Assembly: GCF_029637605.1 (NCBI RefSeq)
Contig: NZ_CP121261.1
Coordinates: 3,286,001 to 3,350,000 of the forward strand
Length of the DNA: 64,000 bases
Origin: Achromobacter spanius
GTDB lineage: Bacteria > Pseudomonadota > Gammaproteobacteria > Burkholderiales > Burkholderiaceae_B
Direction of reading: 5' to 3'
The translations under genes were made by a program, and so were the position numbers. Of the stretch, positions 45,065-53,960 are shown one piece after another. The notes beneath the pieces were generated by a model that had not been told where the DNA came from, did no database searches, and was given only the letters and a program-made list of their open reading frames with translations. Positions within the stretch are counted from its first letter, which is position 1, and each line of letters opens with the position of its first letter.

Positions 45065-46063
45065 ATGAATACCCCCCTGCGCCCCCTGCGGCGGCTGGCC
45101 GTGACCGCGACGATGGCCGTCGCGGCCCTAGTCGCCGCATCGTCCGCGGCATCGGCCGCCGCCGCCGACTATCCCGAACGCCCCCTGCGCATCATCGTGC
45201 CCTTTGCCGCGGGCGGCGCCACCGACGTAATCGCCCGCACCGTGGCGCAGTCCATGTCCACCCGCCTTGGCCAGCCGGTAGTGGTGGAGAACAAGGCAGG
45301 CGCCAACGGCAACATCGGTGCCGTCATGGCGGCGCGCGCCGAGCCGGACGGCTACACCCTGCTGATGGCCACATCCAGCCACGCCATCAATTCCACGCTC
45401 TATCACAAGCTGGATTACAGCCTGACGGGCGACTTCGCGGGCCTGTCGAACCTGGCGTCGGTGCCCTTGCTGCTGGTGGTGAACCCGTCGGTGCCGGCCA
45501 AGACGCCCGAGGAGCTGGCCGCCTACGTCAAGGCCAACGGCAACCGGGTGAACTACGCGTCGGGCGGCACCGGCACGGCGTCGCACCTGGCGGGTGCCCA
45601 GTTCAATTCGCTGGTGGGCGCGCAGATGACGCACGTGCCGTACAAAGGGGGCTCGCAAGCGCTCAATGACCTGATGGGCGGCCAGGTCCAGATCATGTTC
45701 GCCAACCTGCCCGAAGTGCTGTCACAGGTACAGGCCGGCCGCCTGACGCCCATTGCCGTCACGGGCCAACAGCGCCACGCCGCGCTACCCAACGTGCCGG
45801 CGTTTTCCGAGACGTCCTACCCAGCCATGAACGCCCGCTCGTGGTTCGGCCTCTTCGTACCCGCAGCCACGCCCGCCCCCGTGGTGGAAAAGCTGTCGCA
45901 GGCCATCACCCAGGGCGTGGCCGACTCCGCCGTGCAAGACAAGCTGAAGGGGCTGGGCGCCGACCCCGTCGGCGACGGCCATGCCGCCTTTCAAAAGTAC
46001 GTGAACCAGGAAGTTGAGCGCTGGAGCGTGCTGGTGAAACAGTCCGGCGCCACAGCCGACTGA
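45065..46063 (+). CDS. Bug/TctC-type periplasmic solute receptor
   Basis: This 332-residue receptor has GGAGAG ahead of ATG 45065. The signal peptide ends near residue 33 (ASAAAA before DYPERP). Landmarks are PFAAGGATDVIART, VVENKAGANGNIG (Ala replaces the usual Pro) and RAEPDGYTLLMAT. It follows the ThDP enzyme gene and precedes a NIPSNAP gene by 36 bases, so it is probably the substrate-capture component of that pathway. Confidence 0.92.
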   Translation: MNTPLRPLRRLAVTATMAVAALVAASSAASAAAADYPERPLRIIVPFAAGGATDVIARTVAQSMSTRLGQPVVVENKAGANGNIGAVMAARAEPDGYTLLMATSSHAINSTLYHKLDYSLTGDFAGLSNLASVPLLLVVNPSVPAKTPEELAAYVKANGNRVNYASGGTGTASHLAGAQFNSLVGAQMTHVPYKGGSQALNDLMGGQVQIMFANLPEVLSQVQAGRLTPIAVTGQQRHAALPNVPAFSETSYPAMNARSWFGLFVPAATPAPVVEKLSQAITQGVADSAVQDKLKGLGADPVGDGHAAFQKYVNQEVERWSVLVKQSGATAD

Positions 46064-46099
46064 CGATCAATTTTCCGCAACATCCATCGAGGAAACCCC

Positions 46100-46417
46100 A
46101 TGCTTTACGACGTACGTACCTACACCTGCCGCGCCGGCACCATCAAGAAGCATCTGGCGCTTTATGCCGAGCACGGCTATGAGGTGCAAAGCCGCCACCT
46201 GGGCAAGCCCCTGGCCTACATGCAGACCGAGACGGGCGACGTGAACAGCTACATGCACATCTGGGTCTATGACAGCGCCGCCGACCGCGACGCCAAGCGC
46301 CAGGCGCTGCAAAAAGACCCCGCCTGGGCCGGCTACCTGACCAAGAGCGCCGACGCTGGCTATCTGATCAGCCAGGTAAGCCGGCTCATGACGCCCACGG
46401 CGTTCTTCAAGCCCTGA
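46100..46417 (+). CDS. NIPSNAP family protein
   Basis: This 105-residue dimeric alpha+beta-barrel type protein begins MLYDVRTYTCRAGTIKKHLALYAEHG, the usual NIPSNAP opening. HIWVYDSAADRDAKRQALQKDPAWAGYL follows, with the conserved W and the DPAW stretch. GAGGAAA precedes the ATG. NIPSNAP proteins in bacterial catabolic operons are often accessory; enzymatic roles are mostly undefined. It is the last gene of the ThDP enzyme-Bug string. Confidence 0.88.
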   Translation: MLYDVRTYTCRAGTIKKHLALYAEHGYEVQSRHLGKPLAYMQTETGDVNSYMHIWVYDSAADRDAKRQALQKDPAWAGYLTKSADAGYLISQVSRLMTPTAFFKP

Positions 46418-46421
46418 GTGC

Positions 46422-47195
46422 TCACCCCTGAAGCGCGGCTGCCTCGGCAATGCCGTTGATAAACGCCGCCACCCGCGCGATCACTTCGCGGCGCTCGCAA
46501 CCCATCGTGATCAGGTGGGCGCTGTCTTCAAGTAACTGCAAGGACACGTTCGTATTGCATGCCCGGTGCACGATTTCAAAGGCATTCGATACGGACGCGA
46601 CGTCATCGTGCCGGGCATGCATGACCAGGCAAGGCGCCCGCAGTACGGGCATGCGTCGCAACACCGAGGCGGTCAGCTTTCGGATCTCGGCAAGCGCCCA
46701 CCAGGGAGTGCCCGACAGCCCCAGGTGCGGTTGGTCTGGAAACACGCGATGTTGGCCAATGCCTAGCACCCGCAAGACGGGCAGCAGGAAGGAAAGCCGG
46801 GTATAGCGCGGCAGACCCTTGCCGTCATGTCGAAAGGCGGGCGACAAGGCCAGCACGCCCGCCACGTGCAACGGGCGCTCCTGTGCCAAGGCCAGCGCCA
46901 GCACCGCTCCCGTGGAGAATCCGCCGACCACCAGGCGATCGACCTGGCTTGCCAGCAGATCCGCGCCGCGCCGCACGCTGGCCAACCAATCCAGCCAGCT
47001 TGTGTTCTCCAGGTGTTCTCGCGTGCCGCCATGGCCCGCCAGCGCTACCGTCAGCACCGTGTAGCCCTGAAGGTTCAGACTGCGCGCCAGCAGGCGCATT
47101 TCTTTAGGCGTGCCGTTCAGGCTGTGGACCAGCAGGACTCCCGTGCGGCCACGCGCGCCCTTACCGGCAAGCAGATACTCGTGAGGCAGGTTCAC
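46422..47195 (-). CDS. Alpha/beta hydrolase (serine carboxylesterase-like)
   Basis: This 257-residue cytoplasmic hydrolase resembles monoglyceride lipase/Est30-type enzymes. It opens LLVHSLNGTPKEMRLLARSLNLQGYTVLTVALAGHGG. The Ser nucleophile is in VGGFSTGAVLALALA, the acid Asp in HARHDDVASV and the His in EDSAHLITMG. Its ATG overlaps the stop of the GT4 gene (ATGA), making it the last gene of the glycosyltransferase operon. A role in de-acylating or editing an envelope glycan or lipid is conceivable from context only. Confidence 0.87.
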   Translation of the reverse strand: MNLPHEYLLAGKGARGRTGVLLVHSLNGTPKEMRLLARSLNLQGYTVLTVALAGHGGTREHLENTSWLDWLASVRRGADLLASQVDRLVVGGFSTGAVLALALAQERPLHVAGVLALSPAFRHDGKGLPRYTRLSFLLPVLRVLGIGQHRVFPDQPHLGLSGTPWWALAEIRKLTASVLRRMPVLRAPCLVMHARHDDVASVSNAFEIVHRACNTNVSLQLLEDSAHLITMGCERREVIARVAAFINGIAEAAALQG

Positions 47196-48349
47196 GCCGA
47201 CGACCCCTCACCCTGGCAGGCTTCAGCGGGCAAACTGGGGTCCATCGCGCGGCGGTATGCCTCAAGCGTACGGAACATCTTTTCGCCCAAGCGGAAATGC
47301 GTGTCCGCGAACCCGTGGGCGTTGGCCACGATGGCTTGCGCATGCCACGGCCGGTTTCGAATTTGCAAGATGCAATCGACATACCCCGCGACGTCACCCG
47401 GCGCGGCCAGCCAGCCGGTCTTGCCTGGCGTGACGATCTCGGGCAAGCCACCCACATTGCTGGCCACGACAGGCCGGCCCGTGGCGTAGGCTTCGGGCAC
47501 GATGCGCGACCAGGCTTCCGCCGCCGACGGCACCAGCACCACGTCAGCCGCCCGGATCATGTCGGGCACATCGGTCCGGTGGCCGGCGAACACCACATGT
47601 TCCGCAATGCCCAGATCCACAGCCAGGCGGTACAGCTCGTACGCATAGGCTTGAGTGTCGGGGGTGGCCATGCCCACGACCAGGGCCACGGCGGGCACCC
47701 CCTGGACACGCAGGCGTTGCACCGCTCGCAGCAGGTCGGCCTGGCCTTTTTCCGGGCGCAACATCGCAACGGTTGCGATGACGTAAGCCTCGTTGGCGGT
47801 TGGAATCCGCAGGTCGCGCCGGATGCGCAAGCACGCTTCGGGTTCGTCAGCCGGCCGGAAGAATTCGTCGCCGGCCCATTCGCCCACGACGCTGATCCGA
47901 TCTTCACGCACCAGCCGAGCCGCCAGCAGTTCCTGTTTGCCGACTTGGCTGGTGGCGATGACGTGGTCGCAGCCGATGTGCCATTCCAGCCTGCGGCGCG
48001 GCGAAGTGCGCATCGGCTTGGCGAAATGACGGGTTCGGACGACCGCGCACAAGTCGCGGCACAGCGCGGCGGTCTTGCCGTCGGCGCGGCTATGGCTGTC
48101 GATGACCTGGATGTGCAAGGCCTTGATGGCGCGACGCAACGCCAGGACGGTCAACGGTGAATACGCCGGCTTGAAGTCGATGTCCACGGTCGTCAGGTGG
48201 CGCTCGCGCGCCGCGTGGCTGACGGCGCTGCCCGAGGGCGACGCGATGGCCACGTCGTAGCCGTGGTCTTGCAGCCAGCTTGCCTGCTCCAGGGTGCGGA
48301 ATTCCAGTCCGCCCAGGCTGGGTTCAGCCAGCGTATGCAGTATGTGCAT
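47192..48349 (-). CDS. Glycosyltransferase family 4
   Basis: This 385-residue GT-B glycosyltransferase starts at ATG 48349 behind GGAG. It opens MHILHTLAEPSLGGLEFRTLEQASWL with the Gly-rich acceptor loop. The C-terminal donor domain holds VAMLRPEKGQADLLRAVQRL, FAGHRTDVPDMIRAADVVLVPS and the E-x7-E-like stretch EAWSRIVPEAYATGRPVVASNVGGLPEIV. It would transfer a sugar from a nucleotide donor onto LPS core, O-antigen or another glycan at the cytoplasmic face. Its start lies 26 bases inside the GT9 gene. Confidence 0.9.
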   Translation of the reverse strand: MHILHTLAEPSLGGLEFRTLEQASWLQDHGYDVAIASPSGSAVSHAARERHLTTVDIDFKPAYSPLTVLALRRAIKALHIQVIDSHSRADGKTAALCRDLCAVVRTRHFAKPMRTSPRRRLEWHIGCDHVIATSQVGKQELLAARLVREDRISVVGEWAGDEFFRPADEPEACLRIRRDLRIPTANEAYVIATVAMLRPEKGQADLLRAVQRLRVQGVPAVALVVGMATPDTQAYAYELYRLAVDLGIAEHVVFAGHRTDVPDMIRAADVVLVPSAAEAWSRIVPEAYATGRPVVASNVGGLPEIVTPGKTGWLAAPGDVAGYVDCILQIRNRPWHAQAIVANAHGFADTHFRLGEKMFRTLEAYRRAMDPSLPAEACQGEGSSA

Positions 48350-49280
48350 GATGCTCCAATACATTAAGGCAGGCGGCCAGCACGTCATCGGGCGTGATGG
48401 CGTCGATTCTGTCCTGCGGATGGCGCGGAACGACAGAGGCCGCGCCGGGCCGCTGCCAGAACCATTCCGGATTCGGTTCGTTGAAGATTCCGACATAGGG
48501 CACACAGGCGCCTTGCGCAATATGCGAGGGGCCGCAGTCATTGGCCACCACCAGGCGCGCGCGCAGCATGATGGCGCTTAGCTCGGGAATCGGCCGGCAA
48601 TAGGCAATGGCGAGGTCGGGCCGCTGCATCGCCAGCAAGGCGTCGCGTTCCGCGTCTTCTTGCCGGCCCAGCACGAACAGAAAGCGGGTGTCTTTGCCCA
48701 ACTGCCGCTTGAGCTGCTCGGCCAACAGCAGGTAGTTGGCCAGGCTCCAGCGCTTGAACGCGCCCGAGCCGCCACCAGGAATCATCACCACATCGGCGCT
48801 GTGAACGGTGCGCAGGTGCGGACGCGCCAGCGTCTGAAAGCACGCGCGTGTTGCGCTTGCTGGGTCAAGTGGACGGTACGAGGCCAGCAGGCGCAGATTG
48901 GCCAGGCCAATGTATTCGGTGATGTCCTTGCGGTGGCCATGCGTCCAGGCCAGGTCGCTGATTCGCGCATTACGGAAGCCCAGGCGGATCGGCGGCCGAC
49001 GCAGCAGGTTGACCAAGCCAAAACGTTCGCTGCTGTGATGCAGGCTGACGCATATGCGCGTGTTTTTTTTCAGGCTGCGCAGGTAATCGCTGAAGGTCGA
49101 AGCGCGCACAAACTCCTCAACCCAGGGCAGCGCGCGATAGAAGCCGCCCACGTTGTCACGGGCAACCACCTTGATGTCCAGGCACGGCCACCACGTCTTG
49201 AGTTGATACAGCGTGGGCATGGCGACGATCTGGTCGCCTAGCTGCGGCTGGCTTCTGACAAACACAACGATTTCCGACAC
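48324..49280 (-). CDS. Glycosyltransferase family 9 (heptosyltransferase-like), GTG start
   Basis: This 318-residue protein is of the LPS heptosyltransferase family. The GTG at 49280 is preferred because GGGAGG lies six bases before it and the protein then begins directly with SEIVVFVRSQPQLGDQIVAMPTLYQLK; an ATG at 49328 adds a low-complexity leader. Family marks are PGGGSGAFKRWSLANYLLLAEQL and VVANDCGPSHIAQGACVPYVGIFNEPNP. It probably adds heptose or a related sugar to the lipopolysaccharide core. It is first in an operon with GT4 and a hydrolase. Confidence 0.88.
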   Translation of the reverse strand: MSEIVVFVRSQPQLGDQIVAMPTLYQLKTWWPCLDIKVVARDNVGGFYRALPWVEEFVRASTFSDYLRSLKKNTRICVSLHHSSERFGLVNLLRRPPIRLGFRNARISDLAWTHGHRKDITEYIGLANLRLLASYRPLDPASATRACFQTLARPHLRTVHSADVVMIPGGGSGAFKRWSLANYLLLAEQLKRQLGKDTRFLFVLGRQEDAERDALLAMQRPDLAIAYCRPIPELSAIMLRARLVVANDCGPSHIAQGACVPYVGIFNEPNPEWFWQRPGAASVVPRHPQDRIDAITPDDVLAACLNVLEHHAHTAYAG

Positions 49281-49405
49281 CTTCGGCCTCCCTGCCGGTG
49301 ACGCGGCCGCTTGACCGCTGGCGGGCAATGTATCGGGAGGCGCTTGGCAAACTTCCGGGTTCCCTTTAACGATTGTGAAGAAGCATGCAGGCGCGCTTCA
49401 TACAA

Positions 49406-50722
49406 CTACACAATTCGCTGGCCGTTCCAGCTGATCACGAAGCGGGCGCCGCCCAGCGGACTATCGGCCACCAGTGCCGTGCCGTGATGCCACCGCGCCA
49501 CCCGGCTGACGATAGCCAGCCCCAGGCCCGTGCCGCCCGTGCCGCGCGCGCGACTTTCATCCAGGCGGATGAAGGGCTCGAAAATGCGTTCACGATCGGC
49601 GGGCGGCACGCCTGGCCCGTCGTCGTCCACCGTCAGCACGTACTGATGTGGCGCCGGACGCGTCAAGCCGACCTGAACCTGCCCGCCCGCGTGCCGGATC
49701 GCGTTCTGCAGCAGGTTGAGCAAGGCACGCGTCATGTAGCGCGAGTGCAGCTGAACCTCGTCCACATCGCATTGCGTAACGGTGCACTGCACGCCCAGCG
49801 GCCCGGCTTCGAATGCCGCGTGCTGTACGACGGCATCAACCCAGCCACGCGCATCCAGCGACTGAAGCGGAACGTTGTCGCTCTTGTGTTCCAGGCGCGC
49901 ATACATCAGCAATTCCGACGCCATGCTGTCCAGCTCGGCCACATCGCTTTTCATTTCCTCAACCAGGCGGCTGCGCGCCGCCGGGTCGGGTTCACGGTCG
50001 ATCATGTCCAACTCGAACGACAGCCGGGAAATGGGCGTGCGCAGTTCATGCGACACCGCGTTGGTCAGGTCGCGCTGATTGCTGATCAGCGCACTGATGC
50101 GATCGGACATCTGGTTGAACGTGTCGCCCAGCCCACGGATGCTGGAAAAACGCGACAACCGGACACGCGCTTGCAAATTGCCCTGCCCCATGTGCTGCGC
50201 GGCGGTCTTCAGTGCTTCCAGGTCTCGCCAAATCGGCAGCGCCCACAGCAGCATGAACCCGCACAGCAGCAAGCCCAACGCGGAATAGACGCCAACAATT
50301 ACCCAGGTGCCGACCAACGGCTCGGGCGGCATCTTGACCAGCAGCCATTGCGCGCCCGGCCCCGGAATGGCCGCGACGAAGCTCATCTGCTTGTCACGCA
50401 GGAAGAACCCGCCCGCATCGATGGTGCGCCACTCTTCATCCGTCAGCGCGAAATCCGCCGCGTGGTAGTCGGCGGGGTCCAGCACCTGCAAGGCCAAACC
50501 GTAATGCGGCGCCAGCGTGTCGCGCACATAATCGCGGCGCGCCTCCGGCGGCACGTTGGCCAGTTCCTGCTTCAGGCTGTGCAACTGGCCGCGCACCGCT
50601 TCGCGCGTGTAGTTCGCCGTCTCGGGCTCAAACAAGTAGTTCGCGGCCCGGTCCACCACTTCGCTGGACAGCACAAAGCCAATCGCCAGCACCACGAAGA
50701 TGCGCAGGACGAACTTAAGCAT
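49406..50722 (-). CDS. Sensor histidine kinase (RstB/EnvZ-like)
   Basis: This 438-residue inner-membrane kinase has a first membrane segment (FVLRIFVVLAIGFVLSS), a periplasmic domain of about 130 residues, and a second segment (WVIVGVYSALGLLLCGFMLLWALPIW). A HAMP region follows (LEALKTAAQHMGQGNLQARV), then HisKA with His225 in AVSHELRTPISRLSFELDMI and HATPase with NLLQNAIRHAGG, DDDGPGVPP and GGTGLGLAIVSRV. The periplasmic part and kinase core resemble RstB. Its ATG overlaps the regulator stop by eight bases (ATGCTTAA). The stimulus is unknown. Confidence 0.93.
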   Translation of the reverse strand: MLKFVLRIFVVLAIGFVLSSEVVDRAANYLFEPETANYTREAVRGQLHSLKQELANVPPEARRDYVRDTLAPHYGLALQVLDPADYHAADFALTDEEWRTIDAGGFFLRDKQMSFVAAIPGPGAQWLLVKMPPEPLVGTWVIVGVYSALGLLLCGFMLLWALPIWRDLEALKTAAQHMGQGNLQARVRLSRFSSIRGLGDTFNQMSDRISALISNQRDLTNAVSHELRTPISRLSFELDMIDREPDPAARSRLVEEMKSDVAELDSMASELLMYARLEHKSDNVPLQSLDARGWVDAVVQHAAFEAGPLGVQCTVTQCDVDEVQLHSRYMTRALLNLLQNAIRHAGGQVQVGLTRPAPHQYVLTVDDDGPGVPPADRERIFEPFIRLDESRARGTGGTGLGLAIVSRVARWHHGTALVADSPLGGARFVISWNGQRIV

Positions 50723-51416
50723 CGCCAAGCTCGTGCGCCTTGGGCGAGAACAGATAGCCCTTGCCCCAGATGGTCTTAATGCGGGTGGGGTCGCGCGGAT
50801 CATCGTCCAATTTGCGGCGCAGCTTGCTGACGCACACATCCACACTGCGATCCAGCCCATTGAATTCGATGCCGCGCACGGCGTTCAGCAGATCGTCGCG
50901 CGTCAATACCTGACCGGCCTGGCTGGCCAAGGCCCACAGCATTTCGAATTCCATGGTGGTCAGGTCAAGCTCGACGCCCGCGAGCTTGACCGCGCGCGTC
51001 TGGCGGTCGATGGACAGCGGACCGAACGCCAGATGATCCGGCTGCGCGTCAGTCTGGTTGTGGCGGCGCATCAGGGCGCGAATCCGTGCGAGCAGCACGC
51101 GCGGCTCAACCGGCTTGATGACGTAATCGTCCGCGCCGGATTCCAGCCCCAGAATCTGGTCCAGGTCGTCTTCGCGAGCGGTCAGCATCAGGATGGGCGC
51201 GCTTGAAAACGCGCGCAGGTCACGGCATACCTGCAAGCCATCGCGGCCCGGCAGCATCAGGTCCAGGATGGTGATGGCCGGCTCGTGGCGGCGAAACGCC
51301 TCCACGGCATGATCACCGCGATAGGCCTGGGCGACATTGAAACCGTGCTGTTCCAGAAACTGCGCAATCAGGCGCGAGAGCTTCGGATCGTCTTCGACTA
51401 ACAAGGCCTTGGTCAT
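50715..51416 (-). CDS. OmpR/RstA-like response regulator
   Basis: This 233-residue protein has a receiver domain at 1-120 (LLVEDDPKLSR acidic pocket, phospho-acceptor Asp52 in ILDLMLPGRDG, Lys in VIKPVEP). A winged-helix OmpR-type domain lies at about 130-228 (FGPLSIDRQTRAVKLAGVELDLTTMEFEMLWALASQAGQVLTR and RSVDVCVSKLRRKLDDDPRDPTRIKTIWGKGYLFSP). It leads the two-gene operon. A perfect 17-base palindrome 21 bases upstream of its ATG may be an autoregulatory or foreign operator. Confidence 0.94.
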   Translation of the reverse strand: MTKALLVEDDPKLSRLIAQFLEQHGFNVAQAYRGDHAVEAFRRHEPAITILDLMLPGRDGLQVCRDLRAFSSAPILMLTAREDDLDQILGLESGADDYVIKPVEPRVLLARIRALMRRHNQTDAQPDHLAFGPLSIDRQTRAVKLAGVELDLTTMEFEMLWALASQAGQVLTRDDLLNAVRGIEFNGLDRSVDVCVSKLRRKLDDDPRDPTRIKTIWGKGYLFSPKAHELGDA

Positions 51417-51436
51417 GGTGTCCGGGCTAAAGTTCT

Positions 51437-51453
51437 TGCACCGTTACGGTGCA
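51437..51453. promoter_or_regulatory. TGCACCGT-T-ACGGTGCA palindrome at the two-component promoter
   Basis: Perfect 8-1-8 palindrome 21 bases upstream of the response-regulator ATG, probably near the transcription start. OmpR-type regulators usually prefer direct repeats, so a different dimeric regulator may bind here. Confidence 0.5.
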
Positions 51454-51631
51454 TTTGCGCGGCAAGCATACACCGAAAGAATCGAGATTCTGCGTGGCAG
51501 CCGCGCCGCGCGGCAGCCCATTCCCGCGCGTCGAAGTCGGGCATGACCAGGCCCAATGCAAGAACTACCGCAACGCCGCCACCGCCTTCGCCAAGACACG
51601 ACAAGCGGTGGTCGTCGTGCGCGGACCGTCG

Positions 51632-52597
51632 CTATTCCGCCCTTGCGCCGGAAACTTTGACGGTCTCAGCCCAGCGTTTGGTTTCCGTGGCAATGAACGC
51701 CGTGAATGCTTCAGGGCTTGAGGCAAGCGGGTTGAGCGACATTGTGGCGTTGGCCCGTTCGACTTCGGGGGTCTTGAGGGCAAGCCCGATCGCTTCGTTC
51801 ATGCGCTTGATGATGGCATCCGGCGTTCCCTTGGGCGCCACAATCCCGCCCCAAGCCACCGCTTCGAAGTTCGGAAAACCAGATTCAGCCATTGTTGGAA
51901 CATCCGGCATGGTCGCCAGGCGCTTCGAACTGGTGACCGCAAACGCTTTCAGCGTTCCGTCGTTGATGAACTGCTGGACGCCGTTCACGTTATCGAACAT
52001 GACGTCGACCCGCCCGCTGACAACATCCGACAGCGCCATGGACCCGCTGCGATACGGCACGTGGGTGATATCCAGCGCGCCAACCGCCTTCATCATTTCG
52101 CCCGTCAGATGGCTACCCGAACCTACCCCGGTTCCCGAGGCGAAGTTCACCTTGCCGGGGTTCTGCTTGATATACGCCGTCAACTCCGAGATGGAATTCG
52201 GCTTGAAGTTCTTGCCCGCGACAAGGATGTAAGGGTTGTCGAACAGCAAGCCGACAGGCGCAAAATCCTTGATCGGGTCATAGGGCAAACTGCTATAGAA
52301 GCTTGCATTGACAGCCAAGGTGATGTTGTTGCCAAAGCCGAACGTGTAGCCATCCGGCGCCGCCTTTGCAACCGTGCGGGTGCCCACGATTCCTCCGGCG
52401 CTCGACAGGTTTTCCACGATGACGGGCTGTTTGAGGATTCTTCCAATCTGTTCGGCAACGGGCCGCGTCGCCACGTCAGGCCCAGACCCCGCCGCGTAGG
52501 GAATGATGAGTTTGATGGGTTTGTTCGGCCAGGATTGCGCGTGCACGGCCGTAGACAATGTGATCGCCAAAAGCGCGATCCATCGGGAAATTTTCAT
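51632..52597 (-). CDS. Bug/TctC-type receptor of the 2-aminophenol operon
   Basis: This 321-residue receptor is last in the amn operon. ATG 52597 has GGAGA six to seven bases before it. The signal peptide MKISRWIALLAITLSTAVHA is cut before QSWPNKP. Two signature loops depart from the other five receptors in the window: PYAAGSGPDVATRP (GSGPD instead of GGPTD) and VVENLSSAGGIVG (no NKPGA). Since these loops line the ligand pocket in known Bug proteins, an unusual ligand is suggested. The 31-base gap from the hydrolase gene supports co-transcription. Confidence 0.9.
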   Translation of the reverse strand: MKISRWIALLAITLSTAVHAQSWPNKPIKLIIPYAAGSGPDVATRPVAEQIGRILKQPVIVENLSSAGGIVGTRTVAKAAPDGYTFGFGNNITLAVNASFYSSLPYDPIKDFAPVGLLFDNPYILVAGKNFKPNSISELTAYIKQNPGKVNFASGTGVGSGSHLTGEMMKAVGALDITHVPYRSGSMALSDVVSGRVDVMFDNVNGVQQFINDGTLKAFAVTSSKRLATMPDVPTMAESGFPNFEAVAWGGIVAPKGTPDAIIKRMNEAIGLALKTPEVERANATMSLNPLASSPEAFTAFIATETKRWAETVKVSGARAE

Positions 52598-52628
52598 GGG
52601 ATTCTCCAAGCTACTTTTTGAATGCACG

Positions 52629-53489
52629 TCATCCGCGCAGAATTTGAATCAGGCGATTCATCCAGGGCGACCCCGGTTCCCCCGCCGCAAGCGCCGGAGA
52701 AAAATGATCCCCCGGCAGCACCATGGTTTCGCAGGGTCGTTGCAGCCGGCGCAGCTCGGCTTCCATCGTTTGATTGCCCTTGACGATCCTTGGCAAGTCT
52801 TCCTTGGCATAGGCCAGCAACATAAAGGGGCTGTCTTGATCCAGAAGACACACGGGACTTGCCAGCGCCGCTTCCGAAGCGTCATGTAGAAGATTCTGAT
52901 GCGTGCGTTCTTCCCCGCTGTCCGGAAGCCGGTCGGGATACCGGATATCAAGCGGCGCACACAGCGGAAAGCACGCGACGATCGACGACGCAGGGATGCC
53001 GTGGCTCGTCAGACCGTTGACGCTTAACGCGGCAAGCGTCATCAAGTGGCCGCCCGCCGAATGCCCGCCAAGCGCGATGCGGCCTGGGTCGCCGCCATAC
53101 TCGTGAATGTTCCGATGCACCCACGAGATCGCTGACAGGCAATCGTCCAGAAGCGCCTGCCACTTGAAGCGCGGCGCAAGCCGATACGAGACCGAGACAA
53201 ACGTAATACCGGCGGCAACCAATGCAGGGGCCATCAATGCCACCCACTCCTTGTAGCCGTTCGTCCACGCGCCGCCATGCGCGAAGACCAGCACCGGGCC
53301 GGCTTGTCCGTGTGCGTTTCGGCTGGGGTAAACGTCGAGCCGGTGCGCGGCGGTGTCGCCATATTGAATGTCCGCGACACGTTCGCATCGCTGTACGGCG
53401 GCAGCGGACAGCGCTAGCGCCGCCCGCGCGTAGTCCTCGGCCTCTGGGGGATATAGCGGGGGCTGTGGGGCAAGATGGGGAAAGCTCAT
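52629..53489 (-). CDS. Alpha/beta hydrolase, arylformamidase/HSL-like
   Basis: This 286-residue serine hydrolase has the oxyanion motif HGGAW (in VFAHGGAWTNGYKEW), the nucleophile elbow GGHSAGGHLM and the His near LPGDHFSPAL. HGG-aromatic-W plus the small size match kynurenine formamidase-like (arylformamidase) and related esterases. It sits between amnD and the Bug gene. In published 2-aminophenol operons that I recall no such gene is standard. Cleaving an N-acyl or carbamoyl 2-aminophenol to feed the pathway is a reasonable guess, but hydrolysis of another pathway ester is possible. Confidence 0.87.
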   Translation of the reverse strand: MSFPHLAPQPPLYPPEAEDYARAALALSAAAVQRCERVADIQYGDTAAHRLDVYPSRNAHGQAGPVLVFAHGGAWTNGYKEWVALMAPALVAAGITFVSVSYRLAPRFKWQALLDDCLSAISWVHRNIHEYGGDPGRIALGGHSAGGHLMTLAALSVNGLTSHGIPASSIVACFPLCAPLDIRYPDRLPDSGEERTHQNLLHDASEAALASPVCLLDQDSPFMLLAYAKEDLPRIVKGNQTMEAELRRLQRPCETMVLPGDHFSPALAAGEPGSPWMNRLIQILRG

Positions 53490-53521
53490 ATCTGGACCGC
53501 GCTGAAGTGATTTCGGTTGTG

Positions 53522-53953
53522 CTAAAGCGATAGCGGCTTGTAGGCCACCGCCTTGATCTCAATGCGCAGCATCGGATGCGGCAACTGGTGCACCGCCACG
53601 GTGGTTCGGGCGGGGCCGTCGTAGTCGAAGTATTCGGCGTAGACCTCGTTGTAGCCCTTGAAGTCGCCCATATCGACCAAGTACGTGGAGAGTTCGACCA
53701 GGTCTTTCAGGCTGGCGCCCGCGCTTTCAAGAATCGCCTTGATATTCTCGATGACCGCGCGAGTCTGCGCGCGGATATCGGCATCCAGCACGCCCATGGC
53801 GTCAGCCTCGGCGCCCACGAAGCTGTTGTCGGCGCGCCGGGAGCTGGTGCCCGAAACGAACAGAAAATCACCGGCACGTTTCACGTGAGGGAACTTGCCG
53901 CGCGGCTGCGCGCGCCCTTCGACGACGGCTGACGACACATTGCTTTTGCTCAT
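53522..53953 (-). CDS. amnD: RidA-family 2-aminomuconate deaminase
   Basis: This 143-residue YjgF/RidA-fold protein carries the family Arg in [25 protein letters not shown] and the substrate-pocket segment [20 protein letters not shown]. The Pseudomonas sp. AP-3 2-aminomuconate deaminase AmnD belongs to this superfamily and has about this length, which with the neighbours supports deamination of 2-aminomuconate to 4-oxalocrotonate. ATG 53953 (MSKSNVSS) is preferred; an in-frame ATG at 53968 overlaps the amnC stop and would add five residues. A general imine deaminase remains the alternative. Confidence 0.82.
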   Translation of the reverse strand: MSKSNVSSAVVEGRAQPRGKFPHVKRAGDFLFVSGTSSRRADNSFVGAEADAMGVLDADIRAQTRAVIENIKAILESAGASLKDLVELSTYLVDMGDFKGYNEVYAEYFDYDGPARTTVAVHQLPHPMLRIEIKAVAYKPLSL

Positions 53954-53960
53954 GGTTTTC

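Noticed and set aside
46827..47489. 220-codon plus-strand frame across the hydrolase/GT4 junction
   Set aside because: It covers parts of two minus-strand genes with clear motifs and has no coding character.
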